Source: Alphaproteobacteria bacterium
GTDB taxonomy: Bacteria; Pseudomonadota; Alphaproteobacteria; Bin65
DNA: 64,000 nt
NCBI GenBank assembly: GCA_021776685.1
Contig: JAJFFJ010000083.1
Coordinates: 1 to 64,000 of the forward strand
Reading direction: 5' to 3'
The notes beneath the pieces were generated by a model. The model did not search any database and was not told the DNA's origin. It was given only the letters and a program-made list of their open reading frames with translations. Of this stretch, positions 9,826 to 18,598 are shown piece by piece (position 1 is the first letter of the stretch; every line of letters starts with the position of its first letter). Position numbers and translations under genes: made by a program.

Positions 9826-11127
9826 TCACGCCAGGGCGCGGCCCTCTGCGACGACCTTTTCACCACCGATGAAAACCGTGTCCACAAGGTTTGTGCCGAA
9901 GCGATGGATCACCATGCCATGTTCGGGCACCCGCCAGATGACAATGTCAGCGCGCTTGCCCGGCTCGAGGCTGCCGCGGTCGTGGCCGCGGCCGAGGGAG
10001 GCCGCTGCATTCAGCGTCGACATATGCCAGATCTCCGCATAGCCGAGACGGAAAAGCCGCGCTGCGGTTTGCATGGTCGCCTGCATTGAAAGGGTTGGGC
10101 AGCTGCCCGGATTGTAGTCCGTCGACAGGGCGACCACGCAGCCGGCATCTAGGGCGCGCCGGGCGACCTCCGGCATGAAAGGTTTCTCCGCGGGCGCCAA
10201 CCCACCTTCTGTAAAGGCAGGAACCATTTCCATCATATGATAGGTGACGCCGGGAAACAGGATCGCCGCCGTGCCGGCAGCCGCCATGGCCTGAAAGCCC
10301 GCTTCGGTGGTGTAGTCCGCATGATCGGCGCTGGCTGCGCCCAACTCCGCTGATAGGAATCCACCCTCGGCATCGCCTGTCTGGTCCGAATGAACCCGGA
10401 TGCCCAGGCCCAGCGCTTTCGCCTGTTCCCCGATCCGCCGGCACTGGTCGCGGGAGAAGCCAATGGGGTCGCAGCAGACATCGCAATATTCCGCGAGTTC
10501 AGCCGCCGCCGGCAGCATGTCGATTACCAGATCCACATAGGCGTCCGTGTCGTCTAGAAATTCCCGTGGCGGTACATGGGCGCCCAGGAAGGTGGGAATG
10601 ATCTCGATCGGGTGCTCCAGGCTCGCTGTCAGGCGCAGCAGCCGCAACTCCGTTTCGCGCTCAAGCCCATAGCCGGTCTTCGCTTCCAGGGTGGTGGTGC
10701 CGTGCGCCGCCATTTCGTCCAGGTCGGCCAGCGCCTGTGCCCGCATGTCGTCGTCTGCCGCGGCCCGTGTCCAACCCACCGAGCGGTGGATGCCACCCTG
10801 TAGATCCGCCCCACCTTCGCGCCCGGTAACCTTGAATTCCCATTCATCGTGGCGGGAGCCCGCGTAGACCAGGTGGGAGTGGGGGTCCACCAAGCCCGGC
10901 GTTACAAGATTTCCGCCGGCGTCGACCCGTTCGCGCGCGTCAAATCCATTGCTGATTTCCTCACCTGTACCAACAGCGGCAATCACACCACCGGTGACAG
11001 CAAGGGCGCCGCCGGTAAAAGTTTCCAGGGTGCGGATCGCATCGCCGCAAATGCCATCGGCCGGGCCAGCACAGGTGACCAGCTCACCAATATTCTCGAT
11101 CACAAGATCTGCTGTTTGCCGTGCCAC
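9826..11127 (-). CDS. hutI: Imidazolonepropionase (HutI)
   Basis: A protein of 433 residues of the amidohydrolase fold. It hydrolyses 4-imidazolone-5-propionate to N-formimino-glutamate, the third step of histidine degradation. Visible features are the metal-binding opening VDPHSHLVYAGSRHDEW (about residues 80-95), TTTLEAKTGYGL, the HSDQ metal/substrate site and STDYNPGSCPTLSM, which is characteristic of HutI. Translation starts with GTG at 11127, preceded by a strong GGGGAGG ribosome-binding site. It is transcribed away from the IclR-hutU genes, with an inverted repeat in the shared promoter region. Confidence 0.96.
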   Translation of the reverse strand: MARQTADLVIENIGELVTCAGPADGICGDAIRTLETFTGGALAVTGGVIAAVGTGEEISNGFDARERVDAGGNLVTPGLVDPHSHLVYAGSRHDEWEFKVTGREGGADLQGGIHRSVGWTRAAADDDMRAQALADLDEMAAHGTTTLEAKTGYGLERETELRLLRLTASLEHPIEIIPTFLGAHVPPREFLDDTDAYVDLVIDMLPAAAELAEYCDVCCDPIGFSRDQCRRIGEQAKALGLGIRVHSDQTGDAEGGFLSAELGAASADHADYTTEAGFQAMAAAGTAAILFPGVTYHMMEMVPAFTEGGLAPAEKPFMPEVARRALDAGCVVALSTDYNPGSCPTLSMQATMQTAARLFRLGYAEIWHMSTLNAAASLGRGHDRGSLEPGKRADIVIWRVPEHGMVIHRFGTNLVDTVFIGGEKVVAEGRALA

Positions 11128-11172
11128 CCTTGCCTCCCCACGCTGTGTCGCTTGACCGGTATTCCCATTTTA

Positions 11173-11187
11173 CGGTATATCATACCG
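11173..11187. promoter_or_regulatory. Inverted repeat in the hutI / iclR divergent promoter region
   Basis: The arms CGGTAT and ATACCG are exact complements around a three-base spacer (ATC). The site is centred about 50 bases upstream of the hutI start and about 45 upstream of the chosen iclR start. It is a plausible operator for the adjacent IclR-family protein, which would then control both hutI and its own operon. Binding is inferred from position and symmetry only. Confidence 0.5.
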
Positions 11188-11224
11188 CAGAGTGGTAATT
11201 GTCAATTCCCCCGCACCGGCGCTC

Positions 11225-11992
11225 ATGGACCAGATCAAAGCCAACGATTCGCTTCCGGAAGGGCAATCACCCGGCGACACGGGCGATGCACCCGGTGGCG
11301 TCCGCTCCGTCCAGCGTGCCTTTTCCCTGCTGCAGTGCCTGACGCCGGATCGGCCCGCCGCAACCCTTACCGACTTCGCCCAGCGTAGCGGCCTTGCGAT
11401 CAGCACGGTGCAGCGGTTGCTGAATACCCTTGAGGCCAGCGCCGTCCTCCGCCGCCGGGCAGACGGCGCCTATACCTTCGGCAACGTCATGTTGCAGATC
11501 GGCGCGATTGCCCTCAATGCACTGGACCTACACCGTCTCGTAGAGCCGCATCTTGAGCGGCTCTCCCGTGACACCGGCGAGACGGCAAATTTTGGCATTC
11601 TGGATACCGCGGGCAACGTCATCTATCTGCGCCAGACCCAGAGCGAACGGGCGTTGCGTCATGCGGGTTGGCTCGGCCGCTCATTCCCGGCCAAAGGCAC
11701 CGCCATCGGCAATGCGCTTCAGGGGCAGGTGGACAGCGAAGGCCTGGTCATCTCCCGCGACACGCTTGAGCCCGATGTGACTGCCGTGGCGGCGCCAATC
11801 TATGGCCCGGCATCGACAGGCGAGACAGGCATCGCGGGGGGCATCAGCATCACCGGTCCCAGCTTTCGCATTGACGACACCCATCTGGCGGTCTGCCGGG
11901 CGCACGTTGCTGCAGAAGCACGGGCCCTGAGCGCCAGCATTGCCGGGCACTGGCCGCACGCGGCACCTGATTCGGGAGAAGACGAGGCATGA
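11225..11992 (+). CDS. IclR-family transcriptional regulator of the hut cluster
   Basis: About 255 residues. The N-terminal winged helix-turn-helix begins at RSVQRAFSLLQCL and contains LTDFAQRSGLAISTVQRLLN. It is followed by the IclR effector-binding domain (LERLSRDTGETANFGILD, GRSFPAKGTAIGNAL, GGISITGPSFR). The ATG at 11225 was chosen; a GTG at 11192 in the same frame would start only five bases after the inverted repeat. Neither start has a clear ribosome-binding site. The gene overlaps hutU by four bases (ATGA). Most hut operons use the GntR-type repressor HutC, so an IclR regulator here is unusual. Effector is presumably urocanate or a pathway intermediate (inference). Confidence 0.93.
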   Translation: MDQIKANDSLPEGQSPGDTGDAPGGVRSVQRAFSLLQCLTPDRPAATLTDFAQRSGLAISTVQRLLNTLEASAVLRRRADGAYTFGNVMLQIGAIALNALDLHRLVEPHLERLSRDTGETANFGILDTAGNVIYLRQTQSERALRHAGWLGRSFPAKGTAIGNALQGQVDSEGLVISRDTLEPDVTAVAAPIYGPASTGETGIAGGISITGPSFRIDDTHLAVCRAHVAAEARALSASIAGHWPHAAPDSGEDEA

Positions 11993-13659
11993 ACGACACA
12001 CCACTCGCGGGACCACAGACGCGTCCTAACGAAGTGCGCGCGGCCGAAGGCACCGAACTTCGCTGCCTTGGCTGGCGGCAGGAGGGCATCCTGCGCATGC
12101 TCGAAAACACCATCGCCAACGGCGAGCGCCCGGAAGACCTGATCATCTACGGCAGCACCGGCCAGGCCGCCCGTAACTGGGAGAGCTATCACGCGATTGT
12201 CCACCAGCTGAAGAACCTCAAGGATGACGAAACCCTGGTGATGCAGTCCGGCAAACCCGTCGCGGTGTTCCGGTCCCATACTGGCGCGCCCCGGGTGATG
12301 GCCGCCACCAGCAATCTGGTCCCGCGCCATGCCAACCGGGAGGAATTCGACCGCCTGCGTGAGGAAGGTCTGACAATTCACGGGCAATATACGGCAGCGT
12401 CCTGGGCCTATATCGGCAGCCAGGGCATCATGCAGGGCACTTACGAAACCTTTGGCGCCTGCGCCCAGAAGTTCCTGGACGGTGATTTCACCGGCAAGAT
12501 TGCGCTTACCGGCGGCCTTGGCGGCATGGGATCGGCCCAGCCCCCCGCGGTCTCGATGAATGGCGGCGTTGCTCTGGTGGCGGAAATCGATCCGGCGCGC
12601 ATCGCCCGGCGCCTCGACACCGGCCATCTGGACGCCGCCTTCGACACTCTGGAAGAAGCCTGGGCGCAATGCCGGGCGCAGGCGGATCGCGGCGAACCCG
12701 GCGCTTACGCCATCTGCGCCAATGCGGCCGACGTTTGCGAGCATTTCGCTGAATCTGATGACAAGCCGGCCTGTGTCACTGACCAGACCTCCGCGCACAA
12801 TCTGTTGTTTGGCTACGTGCCCTCGGGCCTGACCATTGAAGAGGCCCGGGCCCTGCGGGAGTCCGACCCCGATACCTATCTCGAGCGGTCGAAAGACACC
12901 GTCTGCCGCCACGTGCGGGCTATGTTGAAGCTCCAATCCCAGGGCGTTCCGGTGTTTGAATATGGCAACGACCTGCGGGGCGCTGCCTTCGACAGCGGCG
13001 TCACAGACGCGTTCGATGTGCCGAGTTTCATGCCCCTGTTCATCCGTCCCAGTTTTGCCAGGGGCAGGGGGCCAGTGCGCTGGGTGCTGCTCTCCGGAGA
13101 CGTGAAAGATCAGCAAGTTGCGGATCAGGCGGCGATGGAGCTGTTTCCGGACGACGTTCTCCTGAATACATGGCTGAAGCTGGCACCCGAACGGGTGCCC
13201 ATTGAGGGTTTGCCGGCGCGAACCTGCTGGCTGGAATATGGCGCCCGCCGCAAGATGATGCGCAGGCTGAACGATCTGGTTGCCTCCGGCGAGATATCGG
13301 CGCCCATCGCCGTAACCCGCGATCATCTCGATTCCGGCGCCACCGCCTTTCCCCGGCGCGAGACCGAAGGCATGCCCGACGGTTCGGACGCAATTGGCGA
13401 CTGGCCCTACCTCAATGCCATGCTCAATGTGGCCGGTGGCGCGGATATGGTTGCAATTCATCAGAATGGCGGCGACATCGGCGGATCGATCTCCGCAGGT
13501 ATGACCGTGATCCTGGACGGCAAGCCGGAAACCGCTGACCGTATCGACCGGGTGTTCACCACCGACCCCGGCATCGGTGTCATCCGTCATGCTGACGCCG
13601 GCGTGCCGGAGGCTGAAGCCTTTCTCAAGCAATCGGACATTCGCGGAGGACTGGTGTGA
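11989..13659 (+). CDS. hutU: Urocanate hydratase (urocanase)
   Basis: A protein of 556 residues, the family's normal length. It converts urocanate to 4-imidazolone-5-propionate using tightly bound NAD+ as an electrophile. Diagnostic segments are the start TELRCLGWRQEGILRMLENT, YGSTGQAARNW, VMQSGKPVAVF, the glycine-rich NAD site KIALTGGLGGMGSAQP near residues 165-180, and MLNVAGGADMVAIHQNGG. It is co-translated with the upstream regulator (four-base overlap) and the downstream hydrolase. It provides the substrate for the divergently encoded HutI. Confidence 0.98.
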   Translation: MNDTPLAGPQTRPNEVRAAEGTELRCLGWRQEGILRMLENTIANGERPEDLIIYGSTGQAARNWESYHAIVHQLKNLKDDETLVMQSGKPVAVFRSHTGAPRVMAATSNLVPRHANREEFDRLREEGLTIHGQYTAASWAYIGSQGIMQGTYETFGACAQKFLDGDFTGKIALTGGLGGMGSAQPPAVSMNGGVALVAEIDPARIARRLDTGHLDAAFDTLEEAWAQCRAQADRGEPGAYAICANAADVCEHFAESDDKPACVTDQTSAHNLLFGYVPSGLTIEEARALRESDPDTYLERSKDTVCRHVRAMLKLQSQGVPVFEYGNDLRGAAFDSGVTDAFDVPSFMPLFIRPSFARGRGPVRWVLLSGDVKDQQVADQAAMELFPDDVLLNTWLKLAPERVPIEGLPARTCWLEYGARRKMMRRLNDLVASGEISAPIAVTRDHLDSGATAFPRRETEGMPDGSDAIGDWPYLNAMLNVAGGADMVAIHQNGGDIGGSISAGMTVILDGKPETADRIDRVFTTDPGIGVIRHADAGVPEAEAFLKQSDIRGGLV

Positions 13660-14648
13660 TGACCCCGCCTGAAGGCAGCACGCCTAATGCTGATGCGGCG
13701 CAGGTCACGGGCCCGCTGACCCACCTGCCGTCAGATCCCTTCGCGAGTTTCATGGGCCAGCCGGTGGAAACCGACCTGAGCCGCCTGGAGGCGGACTTTG
13801 CCATTGTGGGCGCGCCGTTCGGGTCGCCCTATCACATGCAGGGTGTGGCGTCAGATGCCGCGAACGCGCCGGGGGCGGTACGTGACCGCTCGCACCGCTT
13901 CGGCCGCATGATCGACCACCATGACTTTGATTTTGATGACCGCCTGTTTGCCGGCCAGGCATCGCCTGTGGTCGACTGCGGCGACGTTATTGGCGATCCC
14001 CGTGATCTGGAAGGCAACAAAGCCCGGGTGACGGCAGCGGTGCGCGCGATCCTCGACCGAGGCGCCGTGCCGATCGTGCTGGGCGGCGACGATTCTGTTC
14101 CGCCCCTTGCCATTCGCGCCTATGAGGGCAGGGGGCCGGTCACGGTTCTTCAGTTTGATGCCCATCTTGACTATCGCGACGAGGTCAACGGGATCAGCGA
14201 CGGCTATTCCAGCCCCATGCGCCGGGCAGCTGAAATGTCCTGGGTAGACAAGATCGTGCACGTGGGGCTGCGCGGCTTGGGCAGCGCCCGCACACAGGAT
14301 GTGGAGGACTCCCGCGCCCGGGGAAATGTGCTTATCCCGGCGCGGCAGGTCCGGACAGAAGGCGTGGGGTGTGTGCTCGATGCCTTCGAACCCGGAGCAA
14401 AGGTCTTCATTACGCTGGATTGCGATGGCTTTGACCCGGCAGTGATGCCAGGCACCAGCTGCCCGATGCCTGGGGGACTGGACTATTGGGAAGGCGCGGA
14501 TATCATTTCCGGCGTGGCGCAGAAGTGCGACGTGGTCGGCATGGATTATGCAGAACACTTTCCATCGCTGGATTTTCAGGGCATCACGAGCCTGACATTG
14601 GCCCGCCTGATTGCGACGCTGATCGGCACCATTATCAGGAAGCCGTGA
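13656..14648 (+). CDS. Arginase/agmatinase-fold hydrolase, probable formimidoylglutamate hydrolase
   Basis: 330 residues of the ureohydrolase superfamily. Dinuclear-metal motifs seen are DAHLDYRDE (about residues 167-175) and TLDCDGFDPAVMPG (about 248-261). The first motif reads LGGDDSV where most members have GGDHS, so the usual first histidine ligand is aspartate. From its place directly after hutU (overlap of four bases if GTG 13656 is used; ATG is at 13659) it most likely hydrolyses N-formimino-L-glutamate, the HutG reaction. Sequence alone would equally allow an agmatinase or guanidino-acid hydrolase. The pathway role is inferred from context. Confidence 0.85.
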   Translation: MMTPPEGSTPNADAAQVTGPLTHLPSDPFASFMGQPVETDLSRLEADFAIVGAPFGSPYHMQGVASDAANAPGAVRDRSHRFGRMIDHHDFDFDDRLFAGQASPVVDCGDVIGDPRDLEGNKARVTAAVRAILDRGAVPIVLGGDDSVPPLAIRAYEGRGPVTVLQFDAHLDYRDEVNGISDGYSSPMRRAAEMSWVDKIVHVGLRGLGSARTQDVEDSRARGNVLIPARQVRTEGVGCVLDAFEPGAKVFITLDCDGFDPAVMPGTSCPMPGGLDYWEGADIISGVAQKCDVVGMDYAEHFPSLDFQGITSLTLARLIATLIGTIIRKP

Positions 14649-14685
14649 GCAGCACGGAACAACAAATCGAGGGAATTAGCTTCAC

Positions 14686-14697
14686 TTGTATATACAA
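14686..14697. promoter_or_regulatory. Perfect 12-bp palindrome resembling a HutC operator, upstream of the ABC transporter operon
   Basis: TTGTATATACAA is fully self-complementary and lies 105 bases upstream of the substrate-binding protein gene and 38 bases after the hut hydrolase stop. GntR/HutC-family repressors are known to bind TTGTA-type half-sites with TACAA symmetry at hut promoters. No HutC gene is present in the window, so a regulator encoded elsewhere would be required. Confidence 0.55.
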
Positions 14698-14801
14698 CTG
14701 ATCCGAGGTAAATCAGTGAGGCGCAAATGCCGGTCCGGTACAAGAGCCGTGCCACAATCCGGTAGAAGTCTCGGGTCGAAACAACGCTCTTAGGGAGAGG
14801 A

Positions 14802-15950
14802 ATGATGAGGACTAAACTTCTTTTCGCCGGTGTCCTGTCTGCCGGTATTTTTGCGGCAGGCATGGCCCAGGCGCAGAACATCAAGATCGGGTTTCACGCC
14901 CCGCTGACCGGCTTCGCCGCTGCGGATGGCAAATCTGCTGTGCTCGGCGCCCAGTTGGCGGTTGAACAGATCAACGCCAAGGGCGGCGTCAACGGCAAGA
15001 AGCTTCAATTGGTTATCTATGATGATCAGGCTTCACCCAAAAACTCCGCACCGATCGCCAACAAGCTGATTAGCCAGGATAAAGTGGCGCTTGCCATCTC
15101 CGGCAGCTATTCCGGCGCCACCCGGGCGGCAGCCGGCGTATTCCAAAAGGCGAAGGTCCCGTATATCGCAGCATATGCCGTGCATCCGTCGATCACAAAG
15201 GCGGGGCCGTATGTTTTCCGCACCTCCTTCGTGGGCGAAGTGCAGGGCCGTGCCGGCGCAAAGCTGGTGGGCGATATCCTGAAGAAGCGTCGGGTTGTGC
15301 TGATCACGCTGAAGAATGATTTCGGCCGGTCACTGGTGCGTGGCTTCAAGGAAAAGGCTGCTGCATATGGTGTCAAGATCGTCTCTGAATATGAGTATTC
15401 GATCAAAAACCGTCAGTTTGGCCCGATCATCGCCAAAGTGAAAGCCGACAAGCCCGACGCCATTTACGCCACCGGCTACTTCTTCACCGCCGGTCCCCTG
15501 GTGCGTCAGCTGCGCGCCGCGGGCGTCAAAGCCGTGGTCATTGGCCAGGAAGGCTATGACTCGCAGAAGTTCATCAAGATCGCCGGCAAAGCGGCGGAAG
15601 GCGTTGTGATCACCACATCGTTGAACCGCGATTCCAAGCGCGCCGTGACCCTGGGCTTCATCAAGGCGTTCGAGAAAAAGGCCGGTTACAAGGCTGACAT
15701 GGTGGCCGCCACGACCCATACGGCCATCTATGTGGCAGCAGCCGCGCTGAAGGCCGCCGGCAGCATGGACCCGGCCGCAATTCGAGCGGCAATCGCCAAG
15801 ACAACGGTCAATGCCGCGACGGGCCAGATCTCGTTCAACAGCCTCGGTGAAGTGCAAAAGTCGGTTCTGGTGCAGGTTGTCCGCAATGGCAACTGGCACT
15901 TCCACTCGAAGATCGACGACAAGATGCTGCTGGCGCCGCCGACCAAATAG
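14802..15950 (+). CDS. ABC transporter periplasmic substrate-binding protein (LivJ/LivK-like)
   Basis: 382 residues. A cleavable signal peptide is clear: Met-Met-Arg-Thr-Lys, a hydrophobic stretch and AQA just before QNIKIGFHAPLTG (cut near residue 25). The mature part is a type I periplasmic binding fold of the branched-chain amino acid receptor family (GAQLAVEQINAKGGVNGKKL, SGSYSGATRAAA). A strong GGGAGAGGA ribosome-binding site precedes ATGATG. It heads a five-gene transport operon. Family members bind leucine-type amino acids, amides, urea or aromatic acids. Placement after hut genes suggests histidine, urocanate or a related ligand (inference). Confidence 0.95.
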   Translation: MMRTKLLFAGVLSAGIFAAGMAQAQNIKIGFHAPLTGFAAADGKSAVLGAQLAVEQINAKGGVNGKKLQLVIYDDQASPKNSAPIANKLISQDKVALAISGSYSGATRAAAGVFQKAKVPYIAAYAVHPSITKAGPYVFRTSFVGEVQGRAGAKLVGDILKKRRVVLITLKNDFGRSLVRGFKEKAAAYGVKIVSEYEYSIKNRQFGPIIAKVKADKPDAIYATGYFFTAGPLVRQLRAAGVKAVVIGQEGYDSQKFIKIAGKAAEGVVITTSLNRDSKRAVTLGFIKAFEKKAGYKADMVAATTHTAIYVAAAALKAAGSMDPAAIRAAIAKTTVNAATGQISFNSLGEVQKSVLVQVVRNGNWHFHSKIDDKMLLAPPTK

Positions 15951-16063
15951 GTCAGGCGTCAAACGCAGTATTAAGGCGCAAGCGCGCAAGCGGCAGCCGC
16001 CGGAAGGGTGACCCCCTCCCAGCGGCTGCCACTCCCTTCAGGCGGCTACGGGGAAGCTGACCT

Positions 16064-16951
16064 TTGACCGAACTCGCTCTCCTTGTGCAGGGCCTGCTGG
16101 ACGGCAGTATCTATGCGCTGATTGCCGTGGGTCTGACGCTGGTCTACGGGCTATTGCGAATCCTGCATGTGGCGCATGCCGCCCTGTTCACGCTGGGCGG
16201 CTATGTGGGCGTCGTCGTTACCAACGAGACCGGCAGTTTTATCCTCGCGCTGGTCGCGGCGATGATCGTGGCCGGCATTGCCGGCATGATTATCTATCGG
16301 CTGGTCTACCAGCCGATCCTGCATCTGCCGCCTTATGTTGCGCTGATTGCCTCCATTGGCCTGTTCATCGCCATGCAGGAAGGCTTTCGGTTCTATGACG
16401 AGCAGGGCGTGTCTTATGTGAATCCGCCGGTCCAGGGCACCCTGGAACTTGCCGGCCAGACGCTCCAGCTGGCAAAAATAGTGACCTTTTTTGTGGCCAT
16501 TATTCTGATCGGCGGGCTCGGCCTGTTGGCGGCGAAAACCCGGACCGGTGTGGCGTGGCGCGCCACGGTGACCATGCCTGCAATGGCAGAATCGTTCGGC
16601 ATTAACATCATTCAGGTGCGGTATATCAATTTCTTCATCGGCTCGGCGCTCGCCGCCGTCGCGGGCGTGATGGTGTCGCTGACCACCAATTTGGTCGAAC
16701 CAACGAGCGGTGACGTCTGGAGCTACAAGGCGCTTGCCATCATTGTGCTCGGCGGGCTGGGCAGCATGCGGGGGACGTTGATCGCCTGTTTTGCCTTAGG
16801 TGTTCTTGAAGCATTTGCCACAACAACCTGCGTGCCGCTGGGCAATATTCAAATCTGCCTCGGCGAAATCATGAACCGGGACGCCATTGCCTTCGCCTTC
16901 CTGGTGATCGTTCTTATGATCCGCCCTCAGGGCCTGTTCGTGAGGGCCTGA
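16064..16951 (+). CDS. livH: ABC transporter permease, LivH type
   Basis: 295 residues, about eight hydrophobic helices, beginning LVQGLLDGSIYALIAVGLTLVYG, the usual opening of LivH-type permeases. The EAA-like loop is near LGGLGSMRGTLIA (about residues 228-240). Translation starts at TTG. Together with the next gene it would form the membrane channel of the importer. The 113-base gap after the binding-protein gene is GC-rich and may hold an attenuating stem-loop, as binding proteins are usually made in excess; none is compelling. Confidence 0.94.
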   Translation: MTELALLVQGLLDGSIYALIAVGLTLVYGLLRILHVAHAALFTLGGYVGVVVTNETGSFILALVAAMIVAGIAGMIIYRLVYQPILHLPPYVALIASIGLFIAMQEGFRFYDEQGVSYVNPPVQGTLELAGQTLQLAKIVTFFVAIILIGGLGLLAAKTRTGVAWRATVTMPAMAESFGINIIQVRYINFFIGSALAAVAGVMVSLTTNLVEPTSGDVWSYKALAIIVLGGLGSMRGTLIACFALGVLEAFATTTCVPLGNIQICLGEIMNRDAIAFAFLVIVLMIRPQGLFVRA

Positions 16952-16955
16952 GACC

Positions 16956-17831
16956 ATGGAAGATCTGCTCAACGCCTATGACATGAGCCTGATCCGCACT
17001 GCCGCGGTGATGGTCATCATGGCGCTCAGCCTGAACCTGATCACCGGCTTCTGCGGGCAAATCAGCCTGGGCCACGCCGCCTTCATGGGCGTAGGCGCCT
17101 ATACCTCGGTGGTGCTGTCGATCAATGGCGTCGACTTCATCCTCGGCACGCTTGCGGGGATGGCGCTGGCGGGAATATTGGGGATTTTGGTGGGCCTTAC
17201 GTCGCTCAGGGTGCGGCACGATTTTCTGGCGATCACCACAATGGGAATTGTGTTTCTGTTCAGTGGCATCGTCGAACAGTCGTCCTTTCTGGGCGACACT
17301 GACGGCCTCTCCGGCTATCCCCATCCGGCCTATGGCGATTTCGCCTATATGGTGATGACTATTTTACTCGCCATCGCGGTGATGCTGCTCAGCATCTACA
17401 TCCGCCGGTCATGGATGGGCGCGACCTTCAAGTCGATCGGCGATGACGAGGACACCGCCCGAATTCTGGGCATCGACGTGTCGCTCTACAAGCTGGCCGC
17501 TTTTGTGATGGGGACCTCCCTGGCCGGGCTGGCCGGTTCCCTCTACGCACACCAAACCACCATCATCCAAGCAGAGAATTTTGGCTTTATCGAATCCATC
17601 ACCGTGCTGTCCATGGTGGTCTTTGGGGGTGTCGGCTCGATCGCCGGCGTGACTGTCGCGGCCATCGTACTGACGCTTCTGCCGCTGTGGTCGCAGTTCA
17701 TCGGTGACTACAAGCTGCTCTTCTATGGCGGGTTGCTGTTTTTGATGATGCGCTTCGCCCCCTATGGGTTGGCCGGCATTGTCGTGCGCTTGCAAAGACT
17801 CGTGTTCCGCCGGACGGGGGATACGGGATGA
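16956..17831 (+). CDS. livM: ABC transporter permease, LivM type
   Basis: 291 residues with multiple membrane helices. LNLITGFCGQISLGHAAFMGVGAY (about residues 26-49) is the classic LivM signature, and VFGGVGSIAGVTVAAIVL (about 211-228) is the cytoplasmic coupling loop. It starts four bases after livH stops and overlaps livG by four bases, so translation is coupled through the operon. Confidence 0.95.
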   Translation: MEDLLNAYDMSLIRTAAVMVIMALSLNLITGFCGQISLGHAAFMGVGAYTSVVLSINGVDFILGTLAGMALAGILGILVGLTSLRVRHDFLAITTMGIVFLFSGIVEQSSFLGDTDGLSGYPHPAYGDFAYMVMTILLAIAVMLLSIYIRRSWMGATFKSIGDDEDTARILGIDVSLYKLAAFVMGTSLAGLAGSLYAHQTTIIQAENFGFIESITVLSMVVFGGVGSIAGVTVAAIVLTLLPLWSQFIGDYKLLFYGGLLFLMMRFAPYGLAGIVVRLQRLVFRRTGDTG

Positions 17832-18598
17832 CCACGGTTCTGGAGGTCCGCGACCTGCGTGTGGTCTTCGGTGGCGTGACGGCCGTGGACGGAGTTTCCT
17901 TCAGCGTCGACGATGGCCAGCTGCTGGGACTGATCGGCCCCAATGGTGCCGGCAAGACAACGGTCATGCGCTCAATCACCGGCATTGTCCGGCCCACCAG
18001 CGGCAACATTCTCCTCGACGGCCAGCGGGTGACGGGGCTGCCCATCCACCGCCGGATGCGCCGCGGTCTGGCCCTGTCGCAGCAACTGGTCCGGCCCTTC
18101 CGCGAAATGTCGGTGATCGAAAATGTCGCCTTCGCTGCCGGCTATCGGAAGACCGGCAATCCCCTGAAATCACTGGTGACCTTCGATTGGACGCAGGAAC
18201 GGGCCAGGGCGACTGAACTTCTGGCAATGGTCGAAATCAGTTCCTACGCAGATGCGGATACCGGCTCGGTGCCGCTTGGCGTGCTGAAGCGCCTGGAAGT
18301 GGCCCGCGCGCTGGCCCTGGACCCGAAGGTACTCCTGCTGGATGAGCCGCTCGCCGGCCTCAACAGCAATGAGGCGGTCACCCTCGGCGATACCATCAAA
18401 CGACTGAATGGTGACGGCCTGACCGTGGTGCTGATCGAGCATAACCTGGGAGAGGTGATGCGCATCTGCCCGCGCCTTGTTGTGCTGGATAACGGCCGCA
18501 AAATTGGCGACGGGCCAGCCCAGGAGGTCATGGCGGATCCGGACGTGCGCGCTGCCTATCTGGGTACCGGCGCAGGAGGCAGTCATGCTGCGGCTTGA
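17828..18598 (+). CDS. livG: ABC transporter ATP-binding protein, LivG type
   Basis: 256 residues. Walker A is GPNGAGKTT near residues 38-46, and Walker B is VLLLDEPLAGLNSNE near 168-182 followed by the H-loop LIEHNLGEV. The usual signature loop (LSGGQ, or LPYGxQR in LivG proteins) reads VPLGVLKRLEVARAL here, a noticeable divergence. It forms a heterodimer with the next gene to power import. The 3' end overlaps the livF start by 14 bases. Confidence 0.95.
   Translation: MTTVLEVRDLRVVFGGVTAVDGVSFSVDDGQLLGLIGPNGAGKTTVMRSITGIVRPTSGNILLDGQRVTGLPIHRRMRRGLALSQQLVRPFREMSVIENVAFAAGYRKTGNPLKSLVTFDWTQERARATELLAMVEISSYADADTGSVPLGVLKRLEVARALALDPKVLLLDEPLAGLNSNEAVTLGDTIKRLNGDGLTVVLIEHNLGEVMRICPRLVVLDNGRKIGDGPAQEVMADPDVRAAYLGTGAGGSHAAA

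Noticed and set aside
11800-13632. A 610-codon open frame on the minus strand opposite hutU
   Set aside because: It is a shadow of hutU caused by GC-rich codon structure. The translation is rich in His, Gly, Arg and Gln without any domain, whereas the plus-strand product is full-length urocanase.
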